Source: a virus
DNA length: 29,072 nucleotides
Virus record (IMG/VR): IMGVR_UViG_3300017527_000194
Location: 1 to 29,072 of that record
Direction: 5' to 3' (one strand)
This document shows positions 1 through 6,580 of the stretch, one piece after another; positions within the stretch are counted from its first letter, which is position 1; each line of letters opens with the position of its first letter. Below the pieces are notes generated by a model. It was given only the letters and a program-made list of their open reading frames with translations, was not told the DNA's origin and searched no databases. The translations under genes and the position numbers were made by a program.

Positions 1-540
1 AGCTCAAGTTCTAAGAGTTCAAGCTCAGTAAGCTCAAGTTCAAGCTCATTAAGCTCAAGCTCAGTAAGCTCAAGTTCAAGCTCAGGATCAAGTTCAAGCT
101 CAGGATCAAGTTCAAGCACAAGTTCCAGTTCTGTCAGTTCCAGTTCATCCAGTTCCAGCGTGAGCAGTTCTTCGTCTTCTTCTTCTACTTCGGAATCGTC
201 ATCTTCGTCAAGTTCATCCTCTGTTAGTTCGTCAAGTAGTTCTTCAAGTTCGCTATCTTCTTCAAGTTCAAGCTCCAGCGTGAGCAGTTTTTCATCTTCT
301 TCTTCGTTATCGGTTAGCTCAAGTTCAAGTAGCTCTAGCCTGAGTTCTTCATCTTCTTCTACATCGTCAAGCTCAAGTGAGTCAAGTTCAAGTTCATTAA
401 GTTCTAGCCTGAGTTCCAGTTCAAGTGAATCAAGCTCAAGCTCCAGTAGATCATCCAGTAGCTCTAGTTTTAGTGGATTAAGTTCAAGTTCAAGTTCGTC
501 AAGTACCTCAAGTTCAAGTTCTTCTTCATTATCTTTTTAT
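1..540 (+). repeat. Imperfect tandem serine-codon repeat
   Basis: The DNA is built from short imperfect units such as AGCTCAAGTTCA, AGCTCAGGATCA and TCTTCTTCG, all encoding Ser with an occasional spacer codon. Both Ser codon families (AGY and TCN) are mixed, so the repeats are degenerate at DNA level although the protein is monotonous. A second smaller block lies at about 600-705. This kind of tract expands and contracts easily and is hard to assemble. Confidence 0.85.
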
Positions 541-930
541 CCTCCAGGTGGTGGTGGAGGAGGATATAGAAAACCTGAATGGAGATGGTTTGATATTTCG
601 TCATCCTCAAGTTCTTCATCTTCATCAATGTCTAGTTCAAGTTCGCTATCGTCATCGTCCAGCGAATCAAGCTCTTCATCTATATCTTCATCCTCATCTT
701 CAAGTACTCTGGTTGTTAAGGTTTCTGTACCTCAAGGATGGTATAATACACCAGTAATAATTGTAAGACAAATGGATGAAATTAGTGAAGAAGTAAATAT
801 AGAAGTTACTTTAAATGAAGAAGAGGATATAAAACTAAAATCATCATTTAAGGCTTTGAATAATGAAATAAATATAGGTATAAAATTATTAAAGCCATTA
901 AAGAAGATAAAAACGATAAAAATTAAATAA
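1..930 (+). CDS. Serine-rich repeat structural protein, 5' end outside window
   Basis: The reading frame is open from base 1, so this is the C-terminal 309 residues of a longer protein; the GTG at 160 is internal. Residues 1-180 are almost all Ser, in runs broken by single V, L, E, T, G or K residues. A short Gly-rich, aromatic insert (PPGGGGGGYRKPEWRWF) follows at about 181-198, then a second Ser run, and from about residue 235 a non-repetitive beta-type end with many I, V, K and E. Such low-complexity serine rods occur in phage fibre or decoration proteins and are possible glycosylation targets, but no enzymatic or receptor motif is visible. It lies directly before a late promoter and virion-type genes, which favours a structural role. 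Function is inference. Confidence 0.75.
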   Translation, partial: SSSSKSSSSVSSSSSSLSSSSVSSSSSSGSSSSSGSSSSTSSSSVSSSSSSSSVSSSSSSSSTSESSSSSSSSSVSSSSSSSSSLSSSSSSSSVSSFSSSSSLSVSSSSSSSSLSSSSSSTSSSSSESSSSSLSSSLSSSSSESSSSSSRSSSSSSFSGLSSSSSSSSTSSSSSSSLSFYPPGGGGGGYRKPEWRWFDISSSSSSSSSSMSSSSSLSSSSSESSSSSISSSSSSSTLVVKVSVPQGWYNTPVIIVRQMDEISEEVNIEVTLNEEEDIKLKSSFKALNNEINIGIKLLKPLKKIKTIKIK

Positions 931-934
931 AATT

Positions 935-942
935 TATAAATA
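935..942 (+). promoter_or_regulatory. T4-type late promoter box
   Basis: TATAAATA is an exact match to the T4 late promoter -10 element, read by the gp55-type sigma factor with the sliding clamp. It sits in the only gap between the serine-rich gene and the gene at 975, leaving a leader of about 27 bases with a good ribosome site (TTAGGAG). The bases after the box (TTA) also match those after the box at 23775. There is no -35 element, as expected for this promoter type. Confidence 0.6.
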
Positions 943-974
943 TTAATGAAAGCCTATAATTAGGAGATTGTAAA

Positions 975-1571
975 ATGAAAATAAAATTAGATGAATCCAG
1001 AGTGTTAGAATTTAAAATTGATACAAGTAGTGGAGTAGCATTAGAGGATCTTCAAGGATATCTTAGATTTAATGTAGCAGGAATAGAGTATGGGTTTCCT
1101 GCTATAGTTGAGGGTGATTTATTCAAAGTAGAAGTTCCAGCTTTTAAGAATGTAGTAAATTCTAAACTAACAGAATCCCTATCAAAAAATAAAGAACTTA
1201 TTGTAAAGGGAAGATTAGATGTTATTGCCAATAAAAACGCATATGTTGTTCCTTGGCAGGGAGATGTAGATATCGAAATTCCTATTACAATGAATGTTAG
1301 TGAAGGTGGCACTTTGGATGAGAAGAAAAAGATTACCGTAGTTAGTGATCCAGACAAAGATGGTATCATAGATGCATTTAACGATGTCTTTAATCCGAAA
1401 GAAGAGAAGGTAAGTAAATTCAAAGATATTTTAGATGTAAAAGTGGAAGAAAATGAAGAAGAAGAAACAGTAAAAGAAGAAGAAGAAGAAGCTCCAGAAG
1501 AAAAGGAAGAGAAAGTTACTAAATCTCGTTTCGCTCAATCACTAGAAAAAGCTTACGTTAAGGAGAAATAA
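975..1571 (+). CDS. Virion or prohead-associated protein with acidic tail
   Basis: 198 residues. Residues 1-105 look like a compact beta-rich domain (LEDLQGYLRF, IEYGFPAIVEGD, IVKGRLDVIA, YVVPWQGDVDIEIP). Residues 115-150 are a linker with an Asp-rich DPDKDGIID motif reminiscent of a calcium loop. Residues 155-180 are strongly Glu/Lys-rich, and the end (KSRFAQSLEKA) could form a helix. I recall similar proteins near head genes of T4-like marine phages, but I cannot give a firm family. It is the first gene behind the late promoter at 935 and is followed after 1 base by the next gene. A core or scaffold component is the best guess. Confidence 0.6.
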   Translation: MKIKLDESRVLEFKIDTSSGVALEDLQGYLRFNVAGIEYGFPAIVEGDLFKVEVPAFKNVVNSKLTESLSKNKELIVKGRLDVIANKNAYVVPWQGDVDIEIPITMNVSEGGTLDEKKKITVVSDPDKDGIIDAFNDVFNPKEEKVSKFKDILDVKVEENEEEETVKEEEEEAPEEKEEKVTKSRFAQSLEKAYVKEK

Positions 1572-1572
1572 T

Positions 1573-2058
1573 ATGCCAGTTCCGAAACCTAAAAAGGGTC
1601 AAAGTAAAAATCAATATATGGATACTTGTATGCATGAGATCAGCAAGAATAGCGATAAAGATCAAAATCAACGTGTAGCTATTTGTCTAGGCACATGGGG
1701 AAAAGCAAATGAAGAAGAAGCCATATTGAATAAGTTCGATTTATTTTTAACAGAAGAGAAAGCATGTCCAGAAGGTGAGAAGTACTGACCTGTCAAGGGA
1801 GAATGTGTACCAGTTGGTACAGGAAAAAGAATGAGAAAACGACAAGGCAATGGTAAGGGTATGCAGGAATCTGTAGCAGTAGCAGAAGATGGAATCTTGG
1901 ATGCTCTGGAATACGGACATATGAGTAAAGATGAAGTATTCAAAATGATTAAAAAAGAATACGGTTTAAAAAGACATGAATTTAATATAGCTTGGCAGGG
2001 ATTACAAGCTGATGCAGACATTGTTTCCGTTGGAAATAAAAAATATAAAAGAGGATAA
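1573..2058 (+). CDS. Head/prohead-type protein with in-frame UGA and internal tag-like segment
   Basis: Two open segments (1573-1785 and 1789-2058) lie in one frame, separated by a single TGA at 1786. The N-terminal part has a phage motif I recognise from prohead-region proteins (PKKGQSKNQYMDTCMHE, then QRVAICLGTWGK). Residues 53-63 (ILNKFDLFLTE) copy the N-terminal tag of the neighbouring genes, but internally. The part after it, CPEGEKY-[TGA]-PVKGECVPV, aligns without gaps to CPKGQRYDKNKKVCVPV in the gene at 2960, so the TGA occupies the place of a real residue. The C-terminal half (LDALEYGHMSKDEVFKMI) is helical. Either UGA is read through or recoded, a 71-residue product is made, or the sequence carries a point change. 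Function unknown. Confidence 0.6.
1786..1788 (+). other. In-frame UGA codon inside a conserved motif
   Basis: TAC TGA CCT. The frame is open on both sides, and the codon falls inside a Cys-x12-Cys motif whose spacing matches that of a related gene in this window. The base after the stop is C, the context generally regarded as leakiest for UGA in bacteria. Confidence 0.6.
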
Positions 2059-2059
2059 T

Positions 2060-2740
2060 ATGACTATATCTATATTAGAAAGGATAGACAAGATATTAAT
2101 TAATGAAGGAGCCACTAAATATATCTCTGTTAAAGATTTACCTGATTGGGTAAGGAGAACTTTAGGAAGGGGATTTAAAAGAGATGTAGAAGTAGAAATT
2201 GGAGAAACCGTAAGGACTGGTGGTAATTGGCATGATGCTAATGTTATGAATGTATATCTTTATAATAAAGGAAAAGTAGCTCATCAATCCGCTATTGGTG
2301 GTCAATCTCCTTGGGATACTTCGAATCAATCACAAGTTAAAAAAGGATTTGAAACCAGACTTAATAAAGATAAAATGATTTTAATAACCAACTCTTATCC
2401 TAAATCCGCAAAACTTTATGTCCATCCAGACGCTATGATAAAGTCTTTAGACGAACCAAAACAAAATATAACAGATGAAGAATATATGGTTCTAGCTATC
2501 ACTAGAGGACTTAAAGCCAGTTATGCAGGAAGACCTTTGAGAAAAGATACAGCGGAAGAGTATGGAATAAATTATGAAATGACTATAAAGCAATTAATTT
2601 CTAAAGGACTTGTTAACAGAAACGGAGCAATTAATAAAAACGGTAAAAATGCTCTTGCTTCTGGATTTAACGATGCCTTTGTAAACTATGAAACATTAGC
2701 TAGAAAGTTTGGCATGAAATCAAAAAAATATGGATGGTAA
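2060..2740 (+). CDS. Tagged putative capsid cargo protein
   Basis: 226 residues from ATG at 2060, preceded by GAGGATAAT; this start is preferred over the in-frame ATG at 2012, which would overlap the previous gene and bury the tag. The first 16 residues (MTISILERIDKILINE) are the shared tag, ending in I-N-E before Gly, a good T4 gp21-type cleavage site. The body contains GGNWHDANVMNVYLY, GGQSPWDTSNQSQVKKGF, a YPKSAKLYVHPDAM stretch and a helical C-terminal part (about 140-226). The well-ordered motifs suggest a folded enzyme-like domain, but I do not recognise the family. The next gene carries a very similar tag at DNA level. Confidence 0.75.
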   Translation: MTISILERIDKILINEGATKYISVKDLPDWVRRTLGRGFKRDVEVEIGETVRTGGNWHDANVMNVYLYNKGKVAHQSAIGGQSPWDTSNQSQVKKGFETRLNKDKMILITNSYPKSAKLYVHPDAMIKSLDEPKQNITDEEYMVLAITRGLKASYAGRPLRKDTAEEYGINYEMTIKQLISKGLVNRNGAINKNGKNALASGFNDAFVNYETLARKFGMKSKKYGW

Positions 2741-2741
2741 T

Positions 2742-2930
2742 ATGACTATATTAAAAAGGATAGATAAAATATTAATTGAAAGCAAAATGAATCAACTTCA
2801 TGTTGCCATACAAGAATTATTAAAGAAGAACCCTAAACCAAGTGATAAAGAAATGAAAGCACTTGCTAGCAAAATGGGAATCCCTGTAAATCAATTTAAA
2901 GAATACGTCAAGATGGTTAAAAATAGTTAG
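2742..2930 (+). CDS. Tagged small helical protein
   Basis: 62 residues from ATG at 2742, one base after the previous stop. The tag MTILKRIDKILIE ends in L-I-E before Ser. The first 30 bases closely match the start of the gene at 2060, pointing to a recent local copy of the tag-coding segment. The remainder (IQELLKKNPKPSDKEMKALA, then KMGIPVNQFKEYVKMV) looks like a small helical domain of the kind used to bind DNA or protein. Function is unknown; packaging in the head is inferred from the tag. Confidence 0.7.
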   Translation: MTILKRIDKILIESKMNQLHVAIQELLKKNPKPSDKEMKALASKMGIPVNQFKEYVKMVKNS

Positions 2931-2959
2931 TTTACAAATGCTTCAAAATGAGGTAGAAT

Positions 2960-3406
2960 ATGGATATTCTTAATAGAATAGATAAATTACTAGGAGATCA
3001 AGCTATGACCGCTGGTAGTGGAGCAACTACTACAGCTAACGTAGCTATTAATACTGCTAAAGGACATATAGATGTTGTGAGTGGTCAATGTCCTAAAGGC
3101 CAAAGGTATGATAAGAATAAAAAAGTATGCGTACCTGTAACAGATGAAATGTCTGTAGTTGGTGGATCTTACATAGCTGGAACAACCGTTAATATTATCG
3201 GGTCGGGGCAAACCAGAGCATGGGGAGTCAAGCGTGGTGATGGGCCACAAAGAGGAGGAGAAAGAGGAGAGATTACAGACTTAGATAGGAAAAATAAAAA
3301 AGAAGTAATGAGTGCTGATGCAACAATAGAAAACTTAGGCAGAAGGGGCTTAAAGTTTAATCATATCTTAGGTGCTTACGTGCCTAGTCAATGGGAGCAA
3401 AACTAA
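2960..3406 (+). CDS. Tagged protein with C-P-x-G-x-R-Y-x6-C-V-P-V motif
   Basis: 148 residues, with GAGGTAGAAT before the ATG. The tag MDILNRIDKLLGDQ has no Glu at the usual cleavage position, so it is either cut elsewhere or kept. Residues 43-60 hold the motif CPKGQRY-x6-CVPV, which is shared with the gene at 1573 and may form a disulfide or a metal-binding loop. The middle is Gly/Ser/Thr-rich, and the end (RRGLKFNHILGAYVPSQWEQN) is more structured. The stop codon overlaps the next ATG (TAATG), so the two are translationally coupled. Confidence 0.7.
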   Translation: MDILNRIDKLLGDQAMTAGSGATTTANVAINTAKGHIDVVSGQCPKGQRYDKNKKVCVPVTDEMSVVGGSYIAGTTVNIIGSGQTRAWGVKRGDGPQRGGERGEITDLDRKNKKEVMSADATIENLGRRGLKFNHILGAYVPSQWEQN

Positions 3407-3621
3407 TGGATAATGTAGACAAGTATATGAATGAAGGAAAAATTGAAGAAGCAAGTAAAACATATAAAAGCCTTGCTGATAGAATTAAAAGAGCTAATTC
3501 AGCTAAAGAAATTACAAAAGTATTGAATGACGTTAAGAAAGCAGTAGAGCAAAAAGAGGTAAGTCAAAAAGAAGCAATCAAAATTGCCGATTTAGCAGAT
3601 GATAAATTGGAGGATATATAA
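3406..3621 (+). CDS. Tagged small helical protein
   Basis: 71 residues. I prefer the ATG at 3406, overlapping the previous TAA, to the upstream ATG at 3391, because it puts the tag at the N-terminus: MDNVDKYMNE, with M-N-E before Gly. The rest is a continuous charged helical protein (EEASKTYKSLADRIKRANSA, EVSQKEAIKIADLADDKLED), probably a helical hairpin or coiled coil. Its stop overlaps the next start (TAATG). No specific function can be read. Confidence 0.7.
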   Translation: MDNVDKYMNEGKIEEASKTYKSLADRIKRANSAKEITKVLNDVKKAVEQKEVSQKEAIKIADLADDKLEDI

Positions 3622-3779
3622 TGGATCTTATAGAAAAATATTTAGATAAAACTAAAAAAGTTCCAGAGTATCAAAAAGGAAAAGGAAAAAAGAAAAAACT
3701 GCCTACTTTAAAATATCTAAGAAGTATTTTTGGGGATGACGTAATAAAGGATTTAAAAAAGGGTGTGGATTATGAATGA
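3621..3779 (+). CDS. Tagged small basic protein
   Basis: 52 residues, coupled to the previous gene by TAATG. It begins with the tag MDLIEKYLDKTKK, without the terminal Glu, followed by a Lys/Gly-rich stretch (KGKGKKKKL) and a short C-terminal helix (LKYLRSIFGDDVIKDL). Its TGA stop lies eight bases downstream of the next gene's ATG. The basic centre would suit a nucleic-acid contact, but this is inference. Real-gene status rests on the tag, the overlaps and the continuous operon. Confidence 0.6.
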   Translation: MDLIEKYLDKTKKVPEYQKGKGKKKKLPTLKYLRSIFGDDVIKDLKKGVDYE

Positions 3780-4056
3780 TATATTAGATAGACTAGAAGT
3801 AGAAGAACTAATCCAAGACACTAAAGAATTTATGTCTGATCCAGAGCTTAAAGAGGAAGCAGTTAAAACGGCTGGATGGACTAAATCTTCTGTAGAAAAA
3901 TTCGGCAATACTATTGGACATGCTCCGTCAAAGAAAGGATTCTTTGATGCTTGTGTAACTAAAATGAAAAGTAGAGTAGATGATCCAGATGGTTTTTGTG
4001 CCAGTCTCAAAGATAAGTACTATGGTACTACAAATTGGAGAGGTAAAGAGAAATGA
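3772..4056 (+). CDS. Tagged protein with phage head-type C-terminal motif
   Basis: 94 residues from ATG at 3772, which overlaps the previous gene; an upstream GTG at 3763 is less likely because it displaces the tag-like start MNDILDRLEVEEL. The C-terminal half (KKGFFDACVTKMKSRVDDPD, then GFCASLKDKYYGTTNWRG) is a motif I recognise from many phage proteins, often at the ends of prohead or scaffold-region proteins: two Cys, a DDP turn and a terminal WRGK. The stop TGA overlaps the next ATG (ATGA). Confidence 0.7.
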   Translation: MNDILDRLEVEELIQDTKEFMSDPELKEEAVKTAGWTKSSVEKFGNTIGHAPSKKGFFDACVTKMKSRVDDPDGFCASLKDKYYGTTNWRGKEK

Positions 4057-4643
4057 AGTTAAAAAGATATCTCAAAGAACAATGACCACTTCAAACCATG
4101 TATGGTGAAATGTCCACAGGTGGTGGACTTGGATCAAATACAGAGTATGAACTAGCTGGTCAAAATATGGCAGAAGCGGCTCATTGTATACTTGGATCAC
4201 TAGTCAAATTAACTCCTCAAACTCCGTTTTGGGTAGAGAAAGAACATATTAAAGAAGAAATGGGTATCATAGAAAGAGCTATGAAAGAGTATAGTAATGA
4301 TCTTTATGTTGGTCGTGTTTTTAAAGGTGATTGGGCCGAAAAATCAATAATTTCTATTAAGAAACAAGCTCCTAAATTAGAAAAAGCGGCAATGAGCGCA
4401 AGACGTAGAATAGATAAAAATTTACCAAAGGAAATACAAGAAGTAGCTAAATATGCATATGACTTCTTAATACTTCTAGCAAGAAAACTTTTAGATAGTG
4501 TAACTGACATAGAAGAAGGAAATATGACAAACGCATATCAAAATTTAGCATTAAAATCTTCTGTTAAAAATTTACGAAAAAGAGTAAATGTTTTTTTAAA
4601 ATTACCAGATGATGGATCTTTAGAAAATCCATATAATAAATAA
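4053..4643 (+). CDS. Tagged helical protein with in-frame UGA after the tag
   Basis: The ATG at 4053 overlaps the previous stop (ATGA) and gives MKLKRYLKEQ, a classic tag with L-K-E before Gln. The next codon is TGA (4083), after which the same frame stays open to 4643. Without read-through, the only start for the 181-residue body is the ATG at 4098, which lacks a visible ribosome site. The body is mainly helical (EYELAGQNMAEAAHCILGSL, YAYDFLILLARKLLDSV), with one hydrophobic segment near the middle that is probably a buried helix. Decoding of UGA would decide whether the body carries the tag. Function unknown. Confidence 0.55.
4083..4085 (+). other. In-frame UGA between capsid-targeting tag and protein body
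   Basis: CAA TGA CCA, at codon 11 of the gene starting at 4053. The frame is open for 186 codons afterwards. As at 1786, the following codon is Pro and the base after the stop is C. Confidence 0.6.
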
Positions 4644-5119
4644 TGAAGAAAAAAGACTTAAAAGAAACTACTTGGTCTGGTGGTAATTATCCAGATGACG
4701 GTACAGGCATCGCTACAGATGACGATAGACCACCTGGAAATATTATACTTGGATCAAAGTATAAAGAGAAACCATTCTTTAACAGATTGACTAGTTTCGT
4801 TAGAAATTGGGAACCTGATTCTGGAGATTGGAAATGGGATCACTTTGAAATGGCTGGTGGTCAAGAGGACTATGATAACTACTCGCAAAGCCTACAGACT
4901 ATGGCTTCTTTATTTCCAGAAGACGAATGGGAAAGGGTCTGGAGTCATATGACTCAAGTTGGTGATAAAGAAACTGATGTATCATTTGATAAAGCAGGGC
5001 AACCTTGGAGAACAGCTAAAACTGGTCAGTTAGGAAAAGATGACGTTATAGCCGCTTTACCTCCAGAAGAACTTGCAGTAGAGTCATTGCTAAAGCGCAT
5101 TGATATACTTACTATGTAA
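4643..5119 (+). CDS. Putative virion protein with tag-like segments at both ends
   Basis: 158 residues, with the ATG overlapping the previous stop (TAATG). The start MKKKDLKE (L-K-E before Thr) is a short variant of the tag. The body is rich in Trp, Asp and Gly (WEPDSGDWKWDHFEMAGGQE, then SLFPEDEWERVW), with a late GQPWRTAKTGQLGKDD stretch. The last 12 residues (ESLLKRIDILTM) look like a second tag, oddly at the C-terminus. A Cys-rich open frame follows directly in the +1 frame, so the protein may continue by frameshift or once did. Function unknown. Confidence 0.65.
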   Translation: MKKKDLKETTWSGGNYPDDGTGIATDDDRPPGNIILGSKYKEKPFFNRLTSFVRNWEPDSGDWKWDHFEMAGGQEDYDNYSQSLQTMASLFPEDEWERVWSHMTQVGDKETDVSFDKAGQPWRTAKTGQLGKDDVIAALPPEELAVESLLKRIDILTM

Positions 5120-5252
5120 AAGATGTAAGCATTATTGGGAAGACTTGAAATATTGTCCTAAAAATAAAATATTTCTACCGAAAGAACCTTGTGAAAAATT
5201 TGAAGAAGATGAAGAAAAAAATGTTGATAAATATAGGGAGGAAATTGTATGA
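5100..5252 (+). CDS. Small four-cysteine protein, start uncertain
   Basis: An open frame from 5094 to 5252 encodes LIYLLCKRCKHYWEDLKYCP, followed by a segment with a fourth Cys and an acidic end. The Cys pattern C-x2-C-x9-C-x11-C suits a small zinc-binding fold. The only possible near-cognate start is TTG at 5100 (50 residues), and it has no good ribosome site. The stop TGA overlaps the ATG of the next gene (ATGA), typical of genuine coupled genes. It may therefore be reached by +1 shifting from the gene at 4643, whose last residues it overlaps, or it may be a remnant. The protein-like composition supports coding; the start is unresolved. Confidence 0.45.
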   Translation: MIYLLCKRCKHYWEDLKYCPKNKIFLPKEPCEKFEEDEEKNVDKYREEIV

Positions 5253-6580
5253 CTAAAAAAGAACAGATACTAGAGAAGTATTGGAGCAACAATAATTTCA
5301 ACCGAAAAGAATTAGCACAAAAATTAAATGTAGGAGAATCCTACATAAGAAAAGTAATTAGAGGATCAAAAAAGAATACAATAAATCAAGGCGAAAAGCC
5401 TTTAGAAGAGAAACAAGAATTCAACCGCACTTCACAAAACCGAGCAACACTTAATTTAGAATCACTAACAATAACTACCTTAGAACAAGCTTTAGATGTA
5501 GCTAATGTAGATATGACTCAATGGAAAGTTGATAGATATACCATTGGATCATGGCAAGTTACTCTAAAGCTGAAAAGAGAAATAGGTAAAGATTCTAAAG
5601 GTAATCCAATTTCAGATGATTATCCTAAGACCGTTACTATGTATAAGATTCAGGTATGGTTGATTAAGCTTCACAATATGGAGTGGGTTGAAGCAATTCG
5701 ATTACTTATAAAAGAAGTACCACAAATTAAAACTCCTAAAAGAATAGAACCATTTATAGAAGAGACAGATAGATATCTTTTAGAAGTAGCATTATTCGAT
5801 GTTCATTTTGGTATGCTGGCATGGGATAAGGAAACTCCACATGACTATGACTTAGATATTGCTGAGAAATTATACCTATATGCCGTACAAGACCTTTTAA
5901 ATAAATCCGCTGGTTATAAGCCTTCAAGAATTATATTTCCATTTGGAAATGACTTCTTGCACATTGATGATCCGACAAACTTGACTCCGCAAAATCGTAA
6001 TCCGCTTGACGTAGATTCACGGTTGATCAAGATCTATCAGAAAGCTAAGAAAGCAGTAATTAGAGCAATTGATTACTGTAGACAAATAGCTCCTGTAGAT
6101 GTTGTATGGATTCCAGGCAATCATGATCCCAATGTATCTTACTATCTATGTGACGTTATCTCAGAAGTATTTGCAGATGACGAACATGTGAATGTAGATG
6201 TCGGGCCGAAGTGGAGAAAATTCTATACTTGGGGAGATTCTTTATTAGTCTATACTCATGGAGTAGAAGAACCTCTTAGAGATTTACCTAGTATTGTTGC
6301 TACGGAGAAACCTAAACTTTGGGGAAATTCTAAATACAGGGAAATCCATATAGGACACAAACATAAGAAACAAGAAATGCGCTGGACTAATGTAGATACT
6401 CATGCTGGAACTGTACTTAGAATGATTCCTTCAATTGCTACAGAGGATGCATGGCACTACAGAAAGGGATACATCAAAGGTTATCATGCCGCTGAATCTT
6501 ACATATGGGATAAGAACTTTGGTGTGATCGGACAATTCACTAGTTATATTGACTATCCTGAAATGGTAGACGAATCATAA
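5249..6580 (+). CDS. Metallophosphoesterase with N-terminal helix-turn-helix
   Basis: 443 residues with a strong ribosome site (AGGGAGGAAATT). Residues 1-40 form a helix-turn-helix (RKELAQKLNVGESYIRKVIRG), so it probably recognises DNA. From residue 180 it has the calcineurin-like metallophosphoesterase motifs in order: FDVHFG (D184, H186), GND (233-235), GNHD (290-293), THG (H337) and GHKH (369-372). These bind two metal ions and hydrolyse phosphodiesters or phosphomonoesters. Similar HTH-phosphoesterase proteins occur in phages and may act on DNA ends or nucleotides, but the substrate is unknown. It closes the first plus-strand block and overlaps the 3' end of uvsW by six bases. Confidence 0.9.
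   Translation: MTKKEQILEKYWSNNNFNRKELAQKLNVGESYIRKVIRGSKKNTINQGEKPLEEKQEFNRTSQNRATLNLESLTITTLEQALDVANVDMTQWKVDRYTIGSWQVTLKLKREIGKDSKGNPISDDYPKTVTMYKIQVWLIKLHNMEWVEAIRLLIKEVPQIKTPKRIEPFIEETDRYLLEVALFDVHFGMLAWDKETPHDYDLDIAEKLYLYAVQDLLNKSAGYKPSRIIFPFGNDFLHIDDPTNLTPQNRNPLDVDSRLIKIYQKAKKAVIRAIDYCRQIAPVDVVWIPGNHDPNVSYYLCDVISEVFADDEHVNVDVGPKWRKFYTWGDSLLVYTHGVEEPLRDLPSIVATEKPKLWGNSKYREIHIGHKHKKQEMRWTNVDTHAGTVLRMIPSIATEDAWHYRKGYIKGYHAAESYIWDKNFGVIGQFTSYIDYPEMVDES

Noticed and set aside
1-710. CRISPR-like array in the repeat region
   Set aside because: Units are irregular, spacer-free and in frame with a Ser-rich protein.
548-757. Alternative frame inside the serine-rich gene
   Set aside because: Low-complexity shadow of the repeat DNA; the main frame continues through it.
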